Assembly: GCA_016719855.1 (NCBI GenBank)
Contig: JADJYH010000014.1
Coordinates: 1-64,000, forward strand
DNA: 64,000 nt
Source: Saprospiraceae bacterium
GTDB taxonomy: Bacteria > Bacteroidota > Bacteroidia > Chitinophagales > Saprospiraceae
Reading direction: 5' to 3'
Both the position numbers and the translations under genes were made by a program. Below the pieces are notes generated by a model. The model ran no database searches, was not told where the DNA came from, and worked only from the letters and a program-made list of their open reading frames with translations. Of the stretch, positions 46,727 to 55,751 are shown piece after piece (position 1 is the stretch's first letter; every line of letters starts with the position of its first letter).

Positions 46727-48648
46727 ATGAATAAAAAGAAAACCGACAATCCCGCTTTACCAGGAGATATTGCGCTTCCTTCCTCAAAAACAGAAATAGC
46801 AAGCCTTTGCAAAAACCTTGGCGAGTCGCAGAAATACACCGTGGAGGATTTCTTTCGGTTGCCCAAGAAATCAAGGTACCTGCTCTCTCCCGACGGCAAT
46901 TATTTTGCCTACCTCGGCCCCTTCAAGCGGCGGTTGAACATCTTTGTGCAAAAATCAAACGGAAAGCGCTCCCGCCGTATCACGGAGGTCACCGACAGAG
47001 ACATTGCTTGGTTCTTTTGGAAGGACAACCGTATTGTCTTCGCAAAGGACGACGGAGGGGATGAAAACTTCCACCTGTATTCGGTGGACAGAGACGGCAA
47101 TAATCTGCAGGACTTAACCCCATTCGCTGGCGTCCGGATTGATTTGATTGACGACCTGGAGGACATCGAGAATGAAATTATCATCTCGATGAACAAGAAC
47201 AACCCGCAACTTTTCGAACCTTACCGCCTCAACATCTCCACTGGAGATATCCACCAACTGGCCGAAAACCCCAACCCAGTTGAGCCGTTGGACGGCTGGA
47301 TGACCGACCATGAAGGCAAGCTTCGCATCGCCAATAAAATATTCGGAGGCACCAACACCACCCTACTCTATCGGCCTACTGAGGACGAACCTTTCCGCGC
47401 TGTGCTGACCACGGACTTCCGGGAAAATGTCTCGCCCCTATTCTTTGATTTTGAAAACGAGCACCAGTTGTACGTTGCCTCCAACCGAGGCCGTGACCGC
47501 AGCGTCATCACCAAGATTGACTTGCTCACGGGTGAAGAAATCGGCGAACCTCTTTTCGCCCACCCCGAAGTGGACGTGACACACCTCGGCTTTTCCCGCA
47601 AGCGACGAAAACTTAGCTCAATCGTTTACACCACAGACAAGCGACAGGTGCATTTCCTCGACGAGGATACCCGACAAATTTTCAAGCGGCTGGAACAGGA
47701 CCTAGGCAACTACGAAATCGTCATCACAGCCATGAACAAGGACGAGGACAAGTTCATGGTTCGGACTTACAGCGACCGTTCAATGGGCGCTTATTATTTT
47801 TTGATAAAAAGGCCGATTCCTTAACGAAAATCGTGGACGTAAGGCCCTGGCTCGACGAGAACGACATGGCCTCAATGAAGCCTGTTAGTTACAAAACCTC
47901 CGACGGCCTGACCATCCACGGCTACCTTACCCTGCCTGCCGGAAAGCCCGCCCAAAACCTCCCCGTAATCATCAACCCGCACGGTGGGCCTTGGGTGCGT
48001 GACACTTGGGGCTTCAATCCTGAAATCCAGTTATTGGCAAGTCGAGGCTACGCCGTGCTACAAATGAACTACCGGGGCAGCACTGGATATGGACGAAAAT
48101 TCTGGGAGTGCAGCTTCAAACAATGGGGCAAGAAAATGCAGGACGACATCACGGAGGGCGTGGATTGGCTAGTGACGCAGGGAATTGCTGACCCTAAGCG
48201 GGTGGCAATCTACGGCGGCAGCTATGGCGGCTATGCCACGCTGGCAGGTGTCACATTTACCCCAGACCGTTACGCTTGTGCCATTGATTACGTGGGCGTT
48301 TCCAACCTGTTCACTTTCATGAACACCATCCCACCATATTGGAAGCCCTACCTCGACATGATGTACGAGATGGTCGGAAACCCAACAAAGGATAAAGATG
48401 CCATGTACGAGGCTTCCCCGGTTTTCCATATTGACAAAATCAAATGCCCGCTATTCGTGGTACAAGGCGCCAACGACCCCAGGGTCAACATTGATGAAAG
48501 CGACCAAATCGTTTCCGCGCTTCGCAAACAGGGTGTGGAGGTGCTGTATATGGTGAAATACGATGAGGGCCACGGCTTCCACAACGAGGAAAACCGCTTT
48601 GAATTCTACAAGGCGATGTTGGGCTTTTTGGGGAAATGGTTGGGGTAA
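46727..48648 (+). CDS. S9-family prolyl oligopeptidase-like peptidase, frameshifted
   Basis: Serine peptidase/acylpeptide hydrolase of about 641 residues. Seen: N-terminal beta-propeller (KSRYLLSPDGNYFAYLGPFKRRLNIFV, DDGGDENFHLYSVDRDGNNLQDLTPF) and C-terminal alpha/beta hydrolase with nucleophile in YGGSYGGYATLAG, Asp in VQGANDPRVNIDESDQ and His in YDEGHGFHNEENR. The first frame ends at 47824; adding one T to the TTTTTT run near 47805 gives AYYFFDKKADSLTKIVDVRP and joins the second half. No signal peptide is evident, so it is probably cytoplasmic. The break is most likely a homopolymer miscount. Confidence 0.88.
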
Positions 48649-48706
48649 GAAGAAAAATCATTTTATCCCAAGGCATTTGTCACTGAAATGAAGATTGACA
48701 GCCGAA

Positions 48707-48714
48707 TAACTTTG
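48707..48714 (+). promoter_or_regulatory. -7 promoter box before the Lol-like operon
   Basis: TAACTTTG, matching TAnnTTTG, 50 bases before the ATG at 48764. The next four genes follow closely on the same strand, so this may drive the whole operon. Confidence 0.4.
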
Positions 48715-48763
48715 CTGCAAAATGCGGCGTAAGGCATATTTCCATCATCATAACCGATTGAAA

Positions 48764-49504
48764 ATGAAATACTTGCCATTTCTCCTGTTTGCTTTTCTTC
48801 AAATAAGCTTGTTTTCCCAAGATGCCCGACTTATCATTCAAAAGGCCGATGAGAAGGTACGTGGAAAAACCTCCCAGGGCGAGTTGACCATCACCACTAT
48901 CAGGCCCAAATGGAAGCGGGAAATGAACGTGCGGATGTGGTCTAAGGGCACACAATACGCCATGGTGCTTATTTTGTCTCCTGCCAAGGATAAAGGCATT
49001 ACCTTTTTGAAACGAAAAAAAGAAGTCTGGAACTGGTTGCCCAATTTGGAGCGGGTCATCAAATTGCCACCCTCCATGATGTCGCAATCATGGATGGGAA
49101 CGGATTTCACCAACGACGATTTTGTCAAGGAGTCGTCCATGGTGGACGATTACGAACATAAATTGCTGGGTAGCGAAATGATTGGAGACAGGGACTGCCA
49201 CAAAATAGAGATGATTCCAAAACCAGAAGCAGCCGTTGTTTGGGGCAAAGTATTGGTCTGGGTGGACAAAAAGGACTACATGCAACTTCGAACGGAATTG
49301 TACGACGACGAGGGCGACCTGTCCAGTACGGTGATGGGCAGCGAGTTCAAGCAGTTTGGCGACCGACTTTTGCCCAGCGTCATCGAAATGACGCCTGCGG
49401 ACAAAAAGGGTCACAAGACCATCATCGTTTACAAAACCATTGTTTTTGATAAGAATATTGATGACGGATTCTTCTCAACCGAAAAAATGAAACGATTGAA
49501 ATAA
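48764..49504 (+). CDS. LolA-like outer-membrane lipoprotein-sorting protein
   Basis: Periplasmic carrier-type protein of 246 residues. Seen: signal peptide MKYLPFLLFAFLQISLFSQ, then the LolA-like half-barrel: KADEKVRGKTSQGELTITTIRPKWKREMNVRMWSKG, FLKRKKEVWNWLPNLERVIKLPPSMM, MSQSWMGTDFTNDDFV and KVLVWVDKKDYMQLRTELYD. Known: this family accompanies FtsX-type ABC permeases or RND exporters and is distinct from canonical LolA. First gene of an operon with two permeases, an ATPase and a barrel. ATG 48764 begins the signal peptide. Confidence 0.85.
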   Translation: MKYLPFLLFAFLQISLFSQDARLIIQKADEKVRGKTSQGELTITTIRPKWKREMNVRMWSKGTQYAMVLILSPAKDKGITFLKRKKEVWNWLPNLERVIKLPPSMMSQSWMGTDFTNDDFVKESSMVDDYEHKLLGSEMIGDRDCHKIEMIPKPEAAVVWGKVLVWVDKKDYMQLRTELYDDEGDLSSTVMGSEFKQFGDRLLPSVIEMTPADKKGHKTIIVYKTIVFDKNIDDGFFSTEKMKRLK

Positions 49505-49546
49505 TGACAGACGTGCTGATTTCAGCTTCATCCTAAAACAAGCAAC

Positions 49547-50759
49547 ATGTTGCTAATGCTTGCATGGCGAAATCTTTGGCGGAATAAAAGCCGCTCGCTC
49601 ATTACAATGGCTTCCGTGTTTTGTGCCGTGGTTTTGGCGATTGTAATGGCAGCCTTGCAGCGTGGCGTTTTTGACAACTTGATAAAGAACGTGGTAGGAT
49701 TTTACACTGGTTACATCCAGGTTCACCAGAAAGGCTACTGGGAAGAACAGACCCTTGAAAATGCATTTCAACTTACCGACGACCTACAAACGCAGTTCCA
49801 ATCCGCCGATGGCGTGACCGCCGCATCGCCCCGCCTGGAGTCTTTCGTGCTGGCCTCTTCTGGTGAAAAAACCAAGGGGTGCTTGGCTGCCGGCATCGTG
49901 CCCGAAAATGAAGCAAACATCATCAGCCTTCGGGAAAAGCTGGTTTCAGGCGAATATTTGACCCAAAACGACCAAGGCGTCATGGTGGGCGAAGGCTTGG
50001 CAAAGCGCCTTTCGTTGGCACTGAATGACACAATTGTGCTGCTGGGGCAAGGCTACTATGGCTCAGTGGCGGCTGGTAAGTACGCCATTCGGGGCCTTTG
50101 CATTTTGGTTCGCCGGAGCTGAACGACAACATGCTATTCATCTCGTTGCCCACGGCTCAGACCCTATTTGATGCAGAAGGATTTGTGACCTCGGTCGTCA
50201 TTTCCCCTGGGGAAACCACGCAACTCAACCTGCTCGCCAACAAGCTCCGCAATAGCGCAGGGCCAGCTTTTGAAGTAATGACCTGGGAGGAAATGATGCC
50301 CGAAATCGTACAGCATATCGAGACCGACGTGGCGGGCACTTACATCATACTCGGCGTCTTGTACCTTGTCATTTCTTTTGGCATTTTCAGTACGCTACTG
50401 ATGATGGTGTCCGAACGGCAACGGAGTTCGGGATGTTGGTGGCCGTCGGCCTGAAAAAACGCAAACTGGCATGGATGCTCGCCATCGAGTCGCTGCTGGT
50501 CACGCTTACGGGTTGCGCCATGGGCATGTTGACTGGGATACCACTGGCCTACTACCTCAAGAGCCACCCCATCCGGTTTTCAGGTGAATTTGCGGAGGTT
50601 TATGAACGGTTTGGTTTTGAGGCAGTCATGCCCGCATCCACAGACCCCAAAATATTTATCAACCAAGGAATCATCGTGCTCGTCATTGGGCTGGCCTTGT
50701 CGGCCTTTCCCATTGTGAAAGCTTTGAAACTCGACCCTGTGAAGGCAATGCGAAAGTAA
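49547..50759 (+). CDS. FtsX/MacB-type ABC permease, first copy, two frameshifts
   Basis: Inner-membrane permease of about 404 residues. Seen: MLLMLAWRNLWRNKSRSLITMASVFCAVVLAIVM (helix 1), MacB-like periplasmic core (VQHIE, QGVMVGEGLAKRLSLALNDTIVLLGQGYYG), then helices at TYIILGVLYLVISFGIFSTLLMM, LLVTLTGCAMGMLTGIPLAYYL and INQGIIVLVIGLALSAFPIVKAL, ending LDPVKAMRK. Frames change near 50100 (IRG to LHFGSPELND) and near 50427 (VSERQR to EFGMLVAVGLKK); each is mended by one base. The mended chain is colinear with the family, so both are probably base-call errors. Confidence 0.85.
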
Positions 50760-50784
50760 CCCATTGATTTTCAAACATTTAACC

Positions 50785-51851
50785 ATGCTATTCATCCTTG
50801 CTTGGCGAAATATTTGGCGGAACAAAATCCGCAGCCTCGTCATTATCTGCTCAGTGATGGTTGGGCTTTGGGCAGGGGTGTTCATCGTTGCTTTATATAA
50901 TGGCATGGCAGCCGACCGAATCAGGATAGTCGTGCAAGAGGAAATCTCCCATTTGCAAGTCCACCACCCAGCTTTTCAGGAGGATTATGAGGCAAAATAC
51001 GTCGCTGGTGATGCGGCTAACCTTGAACGCAAAATCAAGGAAGTCCAGGGCGTGAAGGCCATTTCTGCAAGGAGTCTGACGAGGGGCATGTTGGCTAATG
51101 CCAACAGCAGTGCGGGCGTACAGGTCATCGGCATCGAACCGGCGGCAGATAAAACAACCTGACCTCCGGCGCTTTCAAGGTCGCAGGCATTTACCAATCA
51201 AAAAATGCCAAGCTGGACGAAATGAACCTGTACGTGCAGCGCCAGGATTTGAACGCACTGCTCGCCACGCCCGAGGCTGCGCACGAGGTGGCGGTTTTAT
51301 TGGAAAACGACGAACTATTGCCGACCGTCCAGCAGAAATTGAAGGCCATTTTGCCGGATTTGAAAATAGAAAACTGGCGTGAAATCTCCCCCGAAAGCGA
51401 CCTCATCGCCTCCTACACTGGGCAATCGGCCATGATAATCGTCGCCATCATCGTCATTGCGCTGGCCTTTGGCATCGTAAACACCATGCTGATGGCCGTG
51501 CTGGAGCGTACCCGTGAAATAGGGATGCTCATGGCGTTGGGTATGAGAAAAGAGCGCTTGGTCACCATGATCGTCGCCGAAACCTGCATGCTCACGCTGA
51601 TTGGTGTGCCCGTGGGGCTGCTACTTGCCTGGGCAACTGTGGAATGGCTTTCCAAAAAAGGCATTGACTTTTCGGTCTTCGCAAACGACATGATGTCCGA
51701 GTTCGGGTTCAGCGCCATTTTGTACCCAGAACTGCCGTGGAACAGCGTGTTGCAAGTCGTTATCATCGTCATTTGTGCGGCATTGCTTGCCTCCATTTAC
51801 CCGGCTATGAAAACCGTGCGATTGAAACCAGTGGAAGCAATTAAGCAATGA
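50785..51851 (+). pseudogene. FtsX/MacB-type ABC permease, second copy, with internal deletion
   Basis: Paralogue of the preceding permease. Seen: MLFILAWRNIWRNKIRSLVIICSVMVGLWAGVF (helix 1), LQVHHPAFQEDYEAKYV, VIGIEPAADK, then a TGA at 51160. A second frame carries SGAFKVAGIYQSKNAKLDEMN and the three C-terminal helices, ending VRLKPVEAIKQ. Mending the frame does not restore the family: between the GIEP segment and SGAFKVAGIY roughly 50-60 residues of the periplasmic core are missing (the first copy has EYLTQNDQGVMVGEGLAKRL and more there). So besides a frame change a stretch of about 150-180 bases is absent. Either the gene is truly damaged or the assembly dropped a segment. Confidence 0.75.
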
Positions 51852-51901
51852 TACAAGTGATGGCTTCACTTGCATCAAATTTGAATTTGAAAACAACCAT
51901 C

Positions 51902-52603
51902 ATGGAACTCGTCATAGATGCCCACAATATCAGTAAGGTATACAACCCCGACACCATTCCCGTGTATGCGGTGAACAACGTACACCTGCACGTGCAGCGG
52001 GGCGAATTCACGGCACTTGTGGGACCCTCAGGCTCTGGCAAAACCACGCTGTTGAACCTGATTGGCGGGCTAGATGCACCCACCGAAGGTCGCATCGTCA
52101 TCAATGGTACGGATATCACCGCCATGCGCACCAATGAGCTGATTGATTTTCGCTTGCGCAATATCGGCTTCGTATTTCAATCGTTCAACCTCATCCCCGT
52201 ACTCACGGCGAAGGAAAACGTTGAGTTCATCATGCTGCTACAGGGCATCGAAAAAAAAGAACGGGAGGAGCGTGTGCGCAGCCTCCTCCAAGAAGTCGGG
52301 TTAGCGGACAAGATTGACACCATGCCCTCGCAGCTTTCCGGTGGCCAACAGCAGCGGGTAGCAGTAGCCCGGGCACTGGCCTCCAAGCCCCAGTTTATCC
52401 TGGCCGACGAACCCACGGCCAACCTCGACTCCAAGTCCGCCTCCAACCTGCTCGACATCATGGCCATGCTGAACAAAGAAGAAAACATGACCTTCCTCTT
52501 TTCCACCCACGACAGCCGGGTCATCGAGCGGGCAAGGCGGGTGATCACGCTGGTGGATGGCCGTATTTCGTCGGACACGGCTGCTGTAAGTACGGTGCAT
52601 TGA
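51902..52603 (+). CDS. LolD/MacB-type ABC ATPase
   Basis: ATP-binding subunit for the two preceding permeases, 233 residues from ATG 51902 (MELVIDAHNISKVYNPD). An ATG at 51848 overlapping the permease stop (ATGA) would add 18 residues and could couple translation. Seen: Walker A VGPSGSGKTTLLNLIGG, LolD-type FVFQSFNLIPVLTAKENVEF, signature LSGGQQQRVAVARAL, Walker B ILADEPTANLDSKSA and H-loop FLFSTHDSRVIERA. The ATPase is intact although both permease genes look broken. Confidence 0.92.
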   Translation: MELVIDAHNISKVYNPDTIPVYAVNNVHLHVQRGEFTALVGPSGSGKTTLLNLIGGLDAPTEGRIVINGTDITAMRTNELIDFRLRNIGFVFQSFNLIPVLTAKENVEFIMLLQGIEKKEREERVRSLLQEVGLADKIDTMPSQLSGGQQQRVAVARALASKPQFILADEPTANLDSKSASNLLDIMAMLNKEENMTFLFSTHDSRVIERARRVITLVDGRISSDTAAVSTVH

Positions 52604-52630
52604 TTTCATGCTGAACAATAACATTTGCAC

Positions 52631-53801
52631 ATGAAGGCTTTTCGCATCCTATTCTTTTTTGGTTGGGCTTTGACAAGCACTACGCCAATGCTCGCCCAAG
52701 AAGAAGAAAACTCGCCCAGATTGCAGTTTGGCGGCTATTTGAAAAACCTCCAATCCCTGACCAACTTGCCAGAATCCGACCTAACCCTGACCGATGGACA
52801 GTTTCATAACCGTTTGAATTTCAAGTGGTTCCCATCCAAGAACTTCACTTTTGATGCCGAGTTGCGCAGCCGATTTTTTTACGGAGAAACCGTCAAATAC
52901 ACCCCAAGCTTCGAGCGGATGCTGAATGACGACCCCGACCTGGTTGACCTCTCCTGGGTGCTGACCAGCTCGAACGGAACCTTGTTGCACACCACCCTCG
53001 ACCGGTTTTGGGTCGAATGGAGAAATGAGCGCTGGGTTGTACGCACGGGACGGCAGCGAATCAACTGGGGCATCGCAACCACCTGGAATCCCAACGACCT
53101 CTTCAACGCATACAATTTCCTGGACTTCGACTACGAGGAGCGCCCCGGCTCCGATGCCATCCGGGTGCAGTACCTGACCAGCGGCTTCTCTGGTTTTGAC
53201 CTCGCAGTGAACCCTGCCGACTCCGCCGAAGCTTCCGTGGCAGCCTTGAAGTATTTCTTCAATTTCAAAAAGTACGACCTACAAGTGCTCGGCGGCTATT
53301 TCAAAAACGACTTGGTGGCGGGTATGGGCTGGGCAGGTAACCTTGGCGAAGCTGGGTTCAAGGGCGAGGCCTCCTGGTTTCATTCCTCCGATACTTGGAA
53401 AGACACCAACACCGTCATTACCATCACCGCACAGGCCGACTATCTTTTCGAGGGCGATTGGTACGTGAACGGTTCATTGCTCTTCAACAGTGGCGGACAG
53501 TCGGAGGCCGTCAGCCTTTCGCAATTGCTGGCTTTCCGTCTATCGCCAAAGAACCTCATGCCAGGGAAATACACCATTGCCGCACAAGCCCAAAAAGGCG
53601 TTACACCCATCCTGAACGTTGGCGGTTCCGTGATTTTTCCCTCAAATCAACCTGCTTTTGTTGCTCCCCAACCTCAGCTATTCCCTCAGCGACAACTGGA
53701 ACCTGGACCTCATCGGGCAAGTATTTTTTGCAGAAAACGACCAAGGCGAATTTGCCAACCTAGGCAACCTCGCCTTCCTGCGAGTAAAATGGAGCTATTG
53801 A
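52631..53801 (+). CDS. Outer-membrane beta-barrel protein of the Lol-like operon, frameshifted
   Basis: Predicted outer-membrane barrel of about 390 residues. Seen: signal peptide MKAFRILFFFGWALTSTTPMLAQ, then long amphipathic strands (LQFGGYLKNLQSLTNLPE, LNFKWFPSKNFTFDAELRSRFFYG, RVRTGRQRINWGI-like WVVRTGRQRINWGIATTWNP). The open frame runs to 53830 with an implausible Pro/Arg tail. From about 53645 another frame reads LPNLSYSLSDNWNLDLIGQ and ends in a final aromatic strand LAFLRVKWSY at 53801, the classic end of a barrel. One base is lost near 53645. Known: barrels of this kind (DUF1302/alginate-export-like) accompany LolA-like and FtsX or RND genes. Confidence 0.75.
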
Positions 53802-53867
53802 ATCGCAACTCAAAACCCCACAGTATCTGAGGATTATCTACTTTCGCCAGTGACAAAACCCGTTTCC

Positions 53868-54938
53868 ATGCAAACACATTTCGCACCCTACCCCAACCTC
53901 TACACCGATCGGCTCGAACTTCGCCCTTTTCAAGATTTGGATGCGCCAGAAATCTTTCTCCAGCGCTCCGACGAGCGCATCCTTCAACATATTTCAATCC
54001 AAAAAGCGGAGACTTTGGAAGATGCTCTCGCATTCATCCATCTGATCGAAAAAAACATGGAGAATGGCGAGGGAATGAACTGGGCCATTTGCCTGAAGGA
54101 CGAAACCAAGCTCATTGGAACCATCTGTTTGTGGAACTTCCAGCCCGAAAAATCCATCGCAGAACTGGGCTATTCGCTGCATCCCGACCACTGGGGCAAG
54201 GGCTATGCCAGTGAGGCGCTGGCCGCCGTGGTGGATTTTGGCTTCGAAAAAATCGGGGCTGCCATTTTGGAAGCTTATGTTCAAACTGCCAACATCGCAT
54301 CGGTCAAACTGCTCGAAAAGGCAGGATTTGTAAAAACGGGCGTGGAAGAAATTTACAGCGTTTACGCACTTTGCCGACCACCACTTGGTGCCGTCATCAT
54401 GGAAACGGAGCGCCTACGCCTCCGTGAAATCATACCAGGCGACGACGCCCCTTACCTCCTCGAATTGCTGAACACACCCGACTGGCTTGCAAATATTGGC
54501 GACCGAAATGTGCGCAACCTTGACGATGCCCGCAAATATGCCATCTACCGCATCTGGCTCAACTGCAGGTTGAAAGGTTTTAGCTTTTATGTGTTGGAAC
54601 GAAAGACCGACTCCGCAAAACTTGGTATGTGCGGCCTCATCAAGCGGGACTACCTCGACGACGTGGACATCGGCTACGCCCTGCTGCCGCAATTTTATGG
54701 CCAAGGCTACGTCGTGGAAGCCGCCGCTGCCGTCCTCAATTTTGGGAAGCAAGACCTGAAATTGCCTCGTCTCGAAGCCATCACCATCGAAAGCAACAAG
54801 CCATCTCAGCGGGTCTTGGAGAAAGTCGGGCTGCGCTTCGAACGGATAATTACCGTACCGGGGGATGGGGAGGAATTGATGTTGTTGGGGGTAGCTTTAG
54901 GAACTAAGCTTATCGTAATAATCCATGAGTTTTCATAA
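53868..54938 (+). CDS. Tandem GNAT acetyltransferase (RimJ/RimL-like double domain)
   Basis: 356 residues with two complete RimJ/RimL-type GNAT domains. Seen: domain 1 at ~5-170 (TDRLELRPFQDLDAPEIFLQRSDE; GYSLHPDHWGKGYASEALAAVVDFGF, the acetyl-CoA loop; ASVKLLEKAGFVKTG) and domain 2 at ~180-350 (METERLRLREIIPGDDAPYLLELL; GYALLPQFYGQGYVVEAAAAVLNFG; PSQRVLEKVGLRFER). ATG 53868 matches the usual domain start; a GTG 18 bases upstream is possible. The two could be separate genes joined by a lost stop, since ALCRPPLGAVIMETERL looks like one protein's end meeting another's start. Confidence 0.75.
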   Translation: MQTHFAPYPNLYTDRLELRPFQDLDAPEIFLQRSDERILQHISIQKAETLEDALAFIHLIEKNMENGEGMNWAICLKDETKLIGTICLWNFQPEKSIAELGYSLHPDHWGKGYASEALAAVVDFGFEKIGAAILEAYVQTANIASVKLLEKAGFVKTGVEEIYSVYALCRPPLGAVIMETERLRLREIIPGDDAPYLLELLNTPDWLANIGDRNVRNLDDARKYAIYRIWLNCRLKGFSFYVLERKTDSAKLGMCGLIKRDYLDDVDIGYALLPQFYGQGYVVEAAAAVLNFGKQDLKLPRLEAITIESNKPSQRVLEKVGLRFERIITVPGDGEELMLLGVALGTKLIVIIHEFS

Positions 54939-55488
54939 CCACGGCAATCGTTGGTGTTCAACAAAAGTGCATTAAATGCTACAGCGTTTGCAAATAATTT
55001 TATCTTGTGAAATGGAATGCGACCAATAATGTTGACCATACCAGTCGAAACGATTGGCTTAAGTCAATTCCTTCAGTTTTTCCCAATTGTCGGCGGAAAA
55101 CAAAGCGCTGATTATGAATGCGCTCCACCAGCTTTCTTGCCCGAAACAAAGCACTGCAAACCGGCGCAGGTCACGATCTTCCTTAAAAGCGAAGGGTGAA
55201 ATCGTATATAAACCCATTTGAGCCTTTCTTGCTGGGAAATAACTGGGAAGCCTTGGCAAATGATTCCACACACACATATTTGGGCCAGTGGCTGGGTGAA
55301 CTGAAAGGGCTAAAAATCAAGATTGAGGTGCCCAACAGCCTCAAGAATGCCAATTCATTGTCGCGTATAAACGCCAATTTCTTGTTGAAGGAAAAAGCAA
55401 GCTTGTTGAAATGCAAAGTATCTTCCTCATTATAGATGAAGTTTTGGACTGGCTTGATAGCTGGCCTAGGCCATCCAAAATGCAGTCA

Positions 55489-55662
55489 TTAGGCTCTGGG
55501 TAACACCCTGATAATCGTGGTCGAATCAACACGATTGCCTGTGACTGCGTTCAGCAAAGAACCAAGCCAACCAGATAATCGTCGAAAGCTATCAGGGTAT
55601 TCAACTGCCCGCATAGCATAACTTGATATAAGATTCCGAACGATATAGGCTAAACCAGATTT
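55489..55662 (-). pseudogene. Possible remnant of a gene C-terminus
   Basis: A 57-codon open stretch bounded upstream by a TGA. It reads like real protein (AVEYPDSFRRLSGWLGSLL, VDSTTIIRVLPRA) but has no domain that I recognise and no clear start. Listed as a remnant at low confidence. Confidence 0.25.
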
Positions 55663-55724
55663 TCAGACCATTTGAATGTTTCCATTACTTCCCACTGTGA
55701 AACCCGCAAACCCTTCATCCATCC

Positions 55725-55732
55725 TATCTTTG
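55725..55732 (+). promoter_or_regulatory. -7 promoter box before mutS
   Basis: TATCTTTG, matching TAnnTTTG, ends 19 bases before the mutS GTG at 55752. The -33 TTG is not seen at standard spacing. Confidence 0.4.
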
Positions 55733-55751
55733 CCACCCAAAACAAACACCT

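Larger units (their letters stand above)
54939..55751. other. Low-coding 0.8-kb region before mutS
   Basis: No confident gene. Fragments of protein-like sequence occur on the minus strand: 55059-55277 (ending LCFGQESWWSAFIISALF..KLKELT) and 55489-55662 (YPDSFRRLSGWLGSLLNAVTGN, ending IIRVLPRA), each without a convincing start. They could be remnants of decayed genes. On the plus strand 55196-55435 is open but unrecognised. A -7 box for mutS lies at 55725-55732. Confidence 0.4.
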
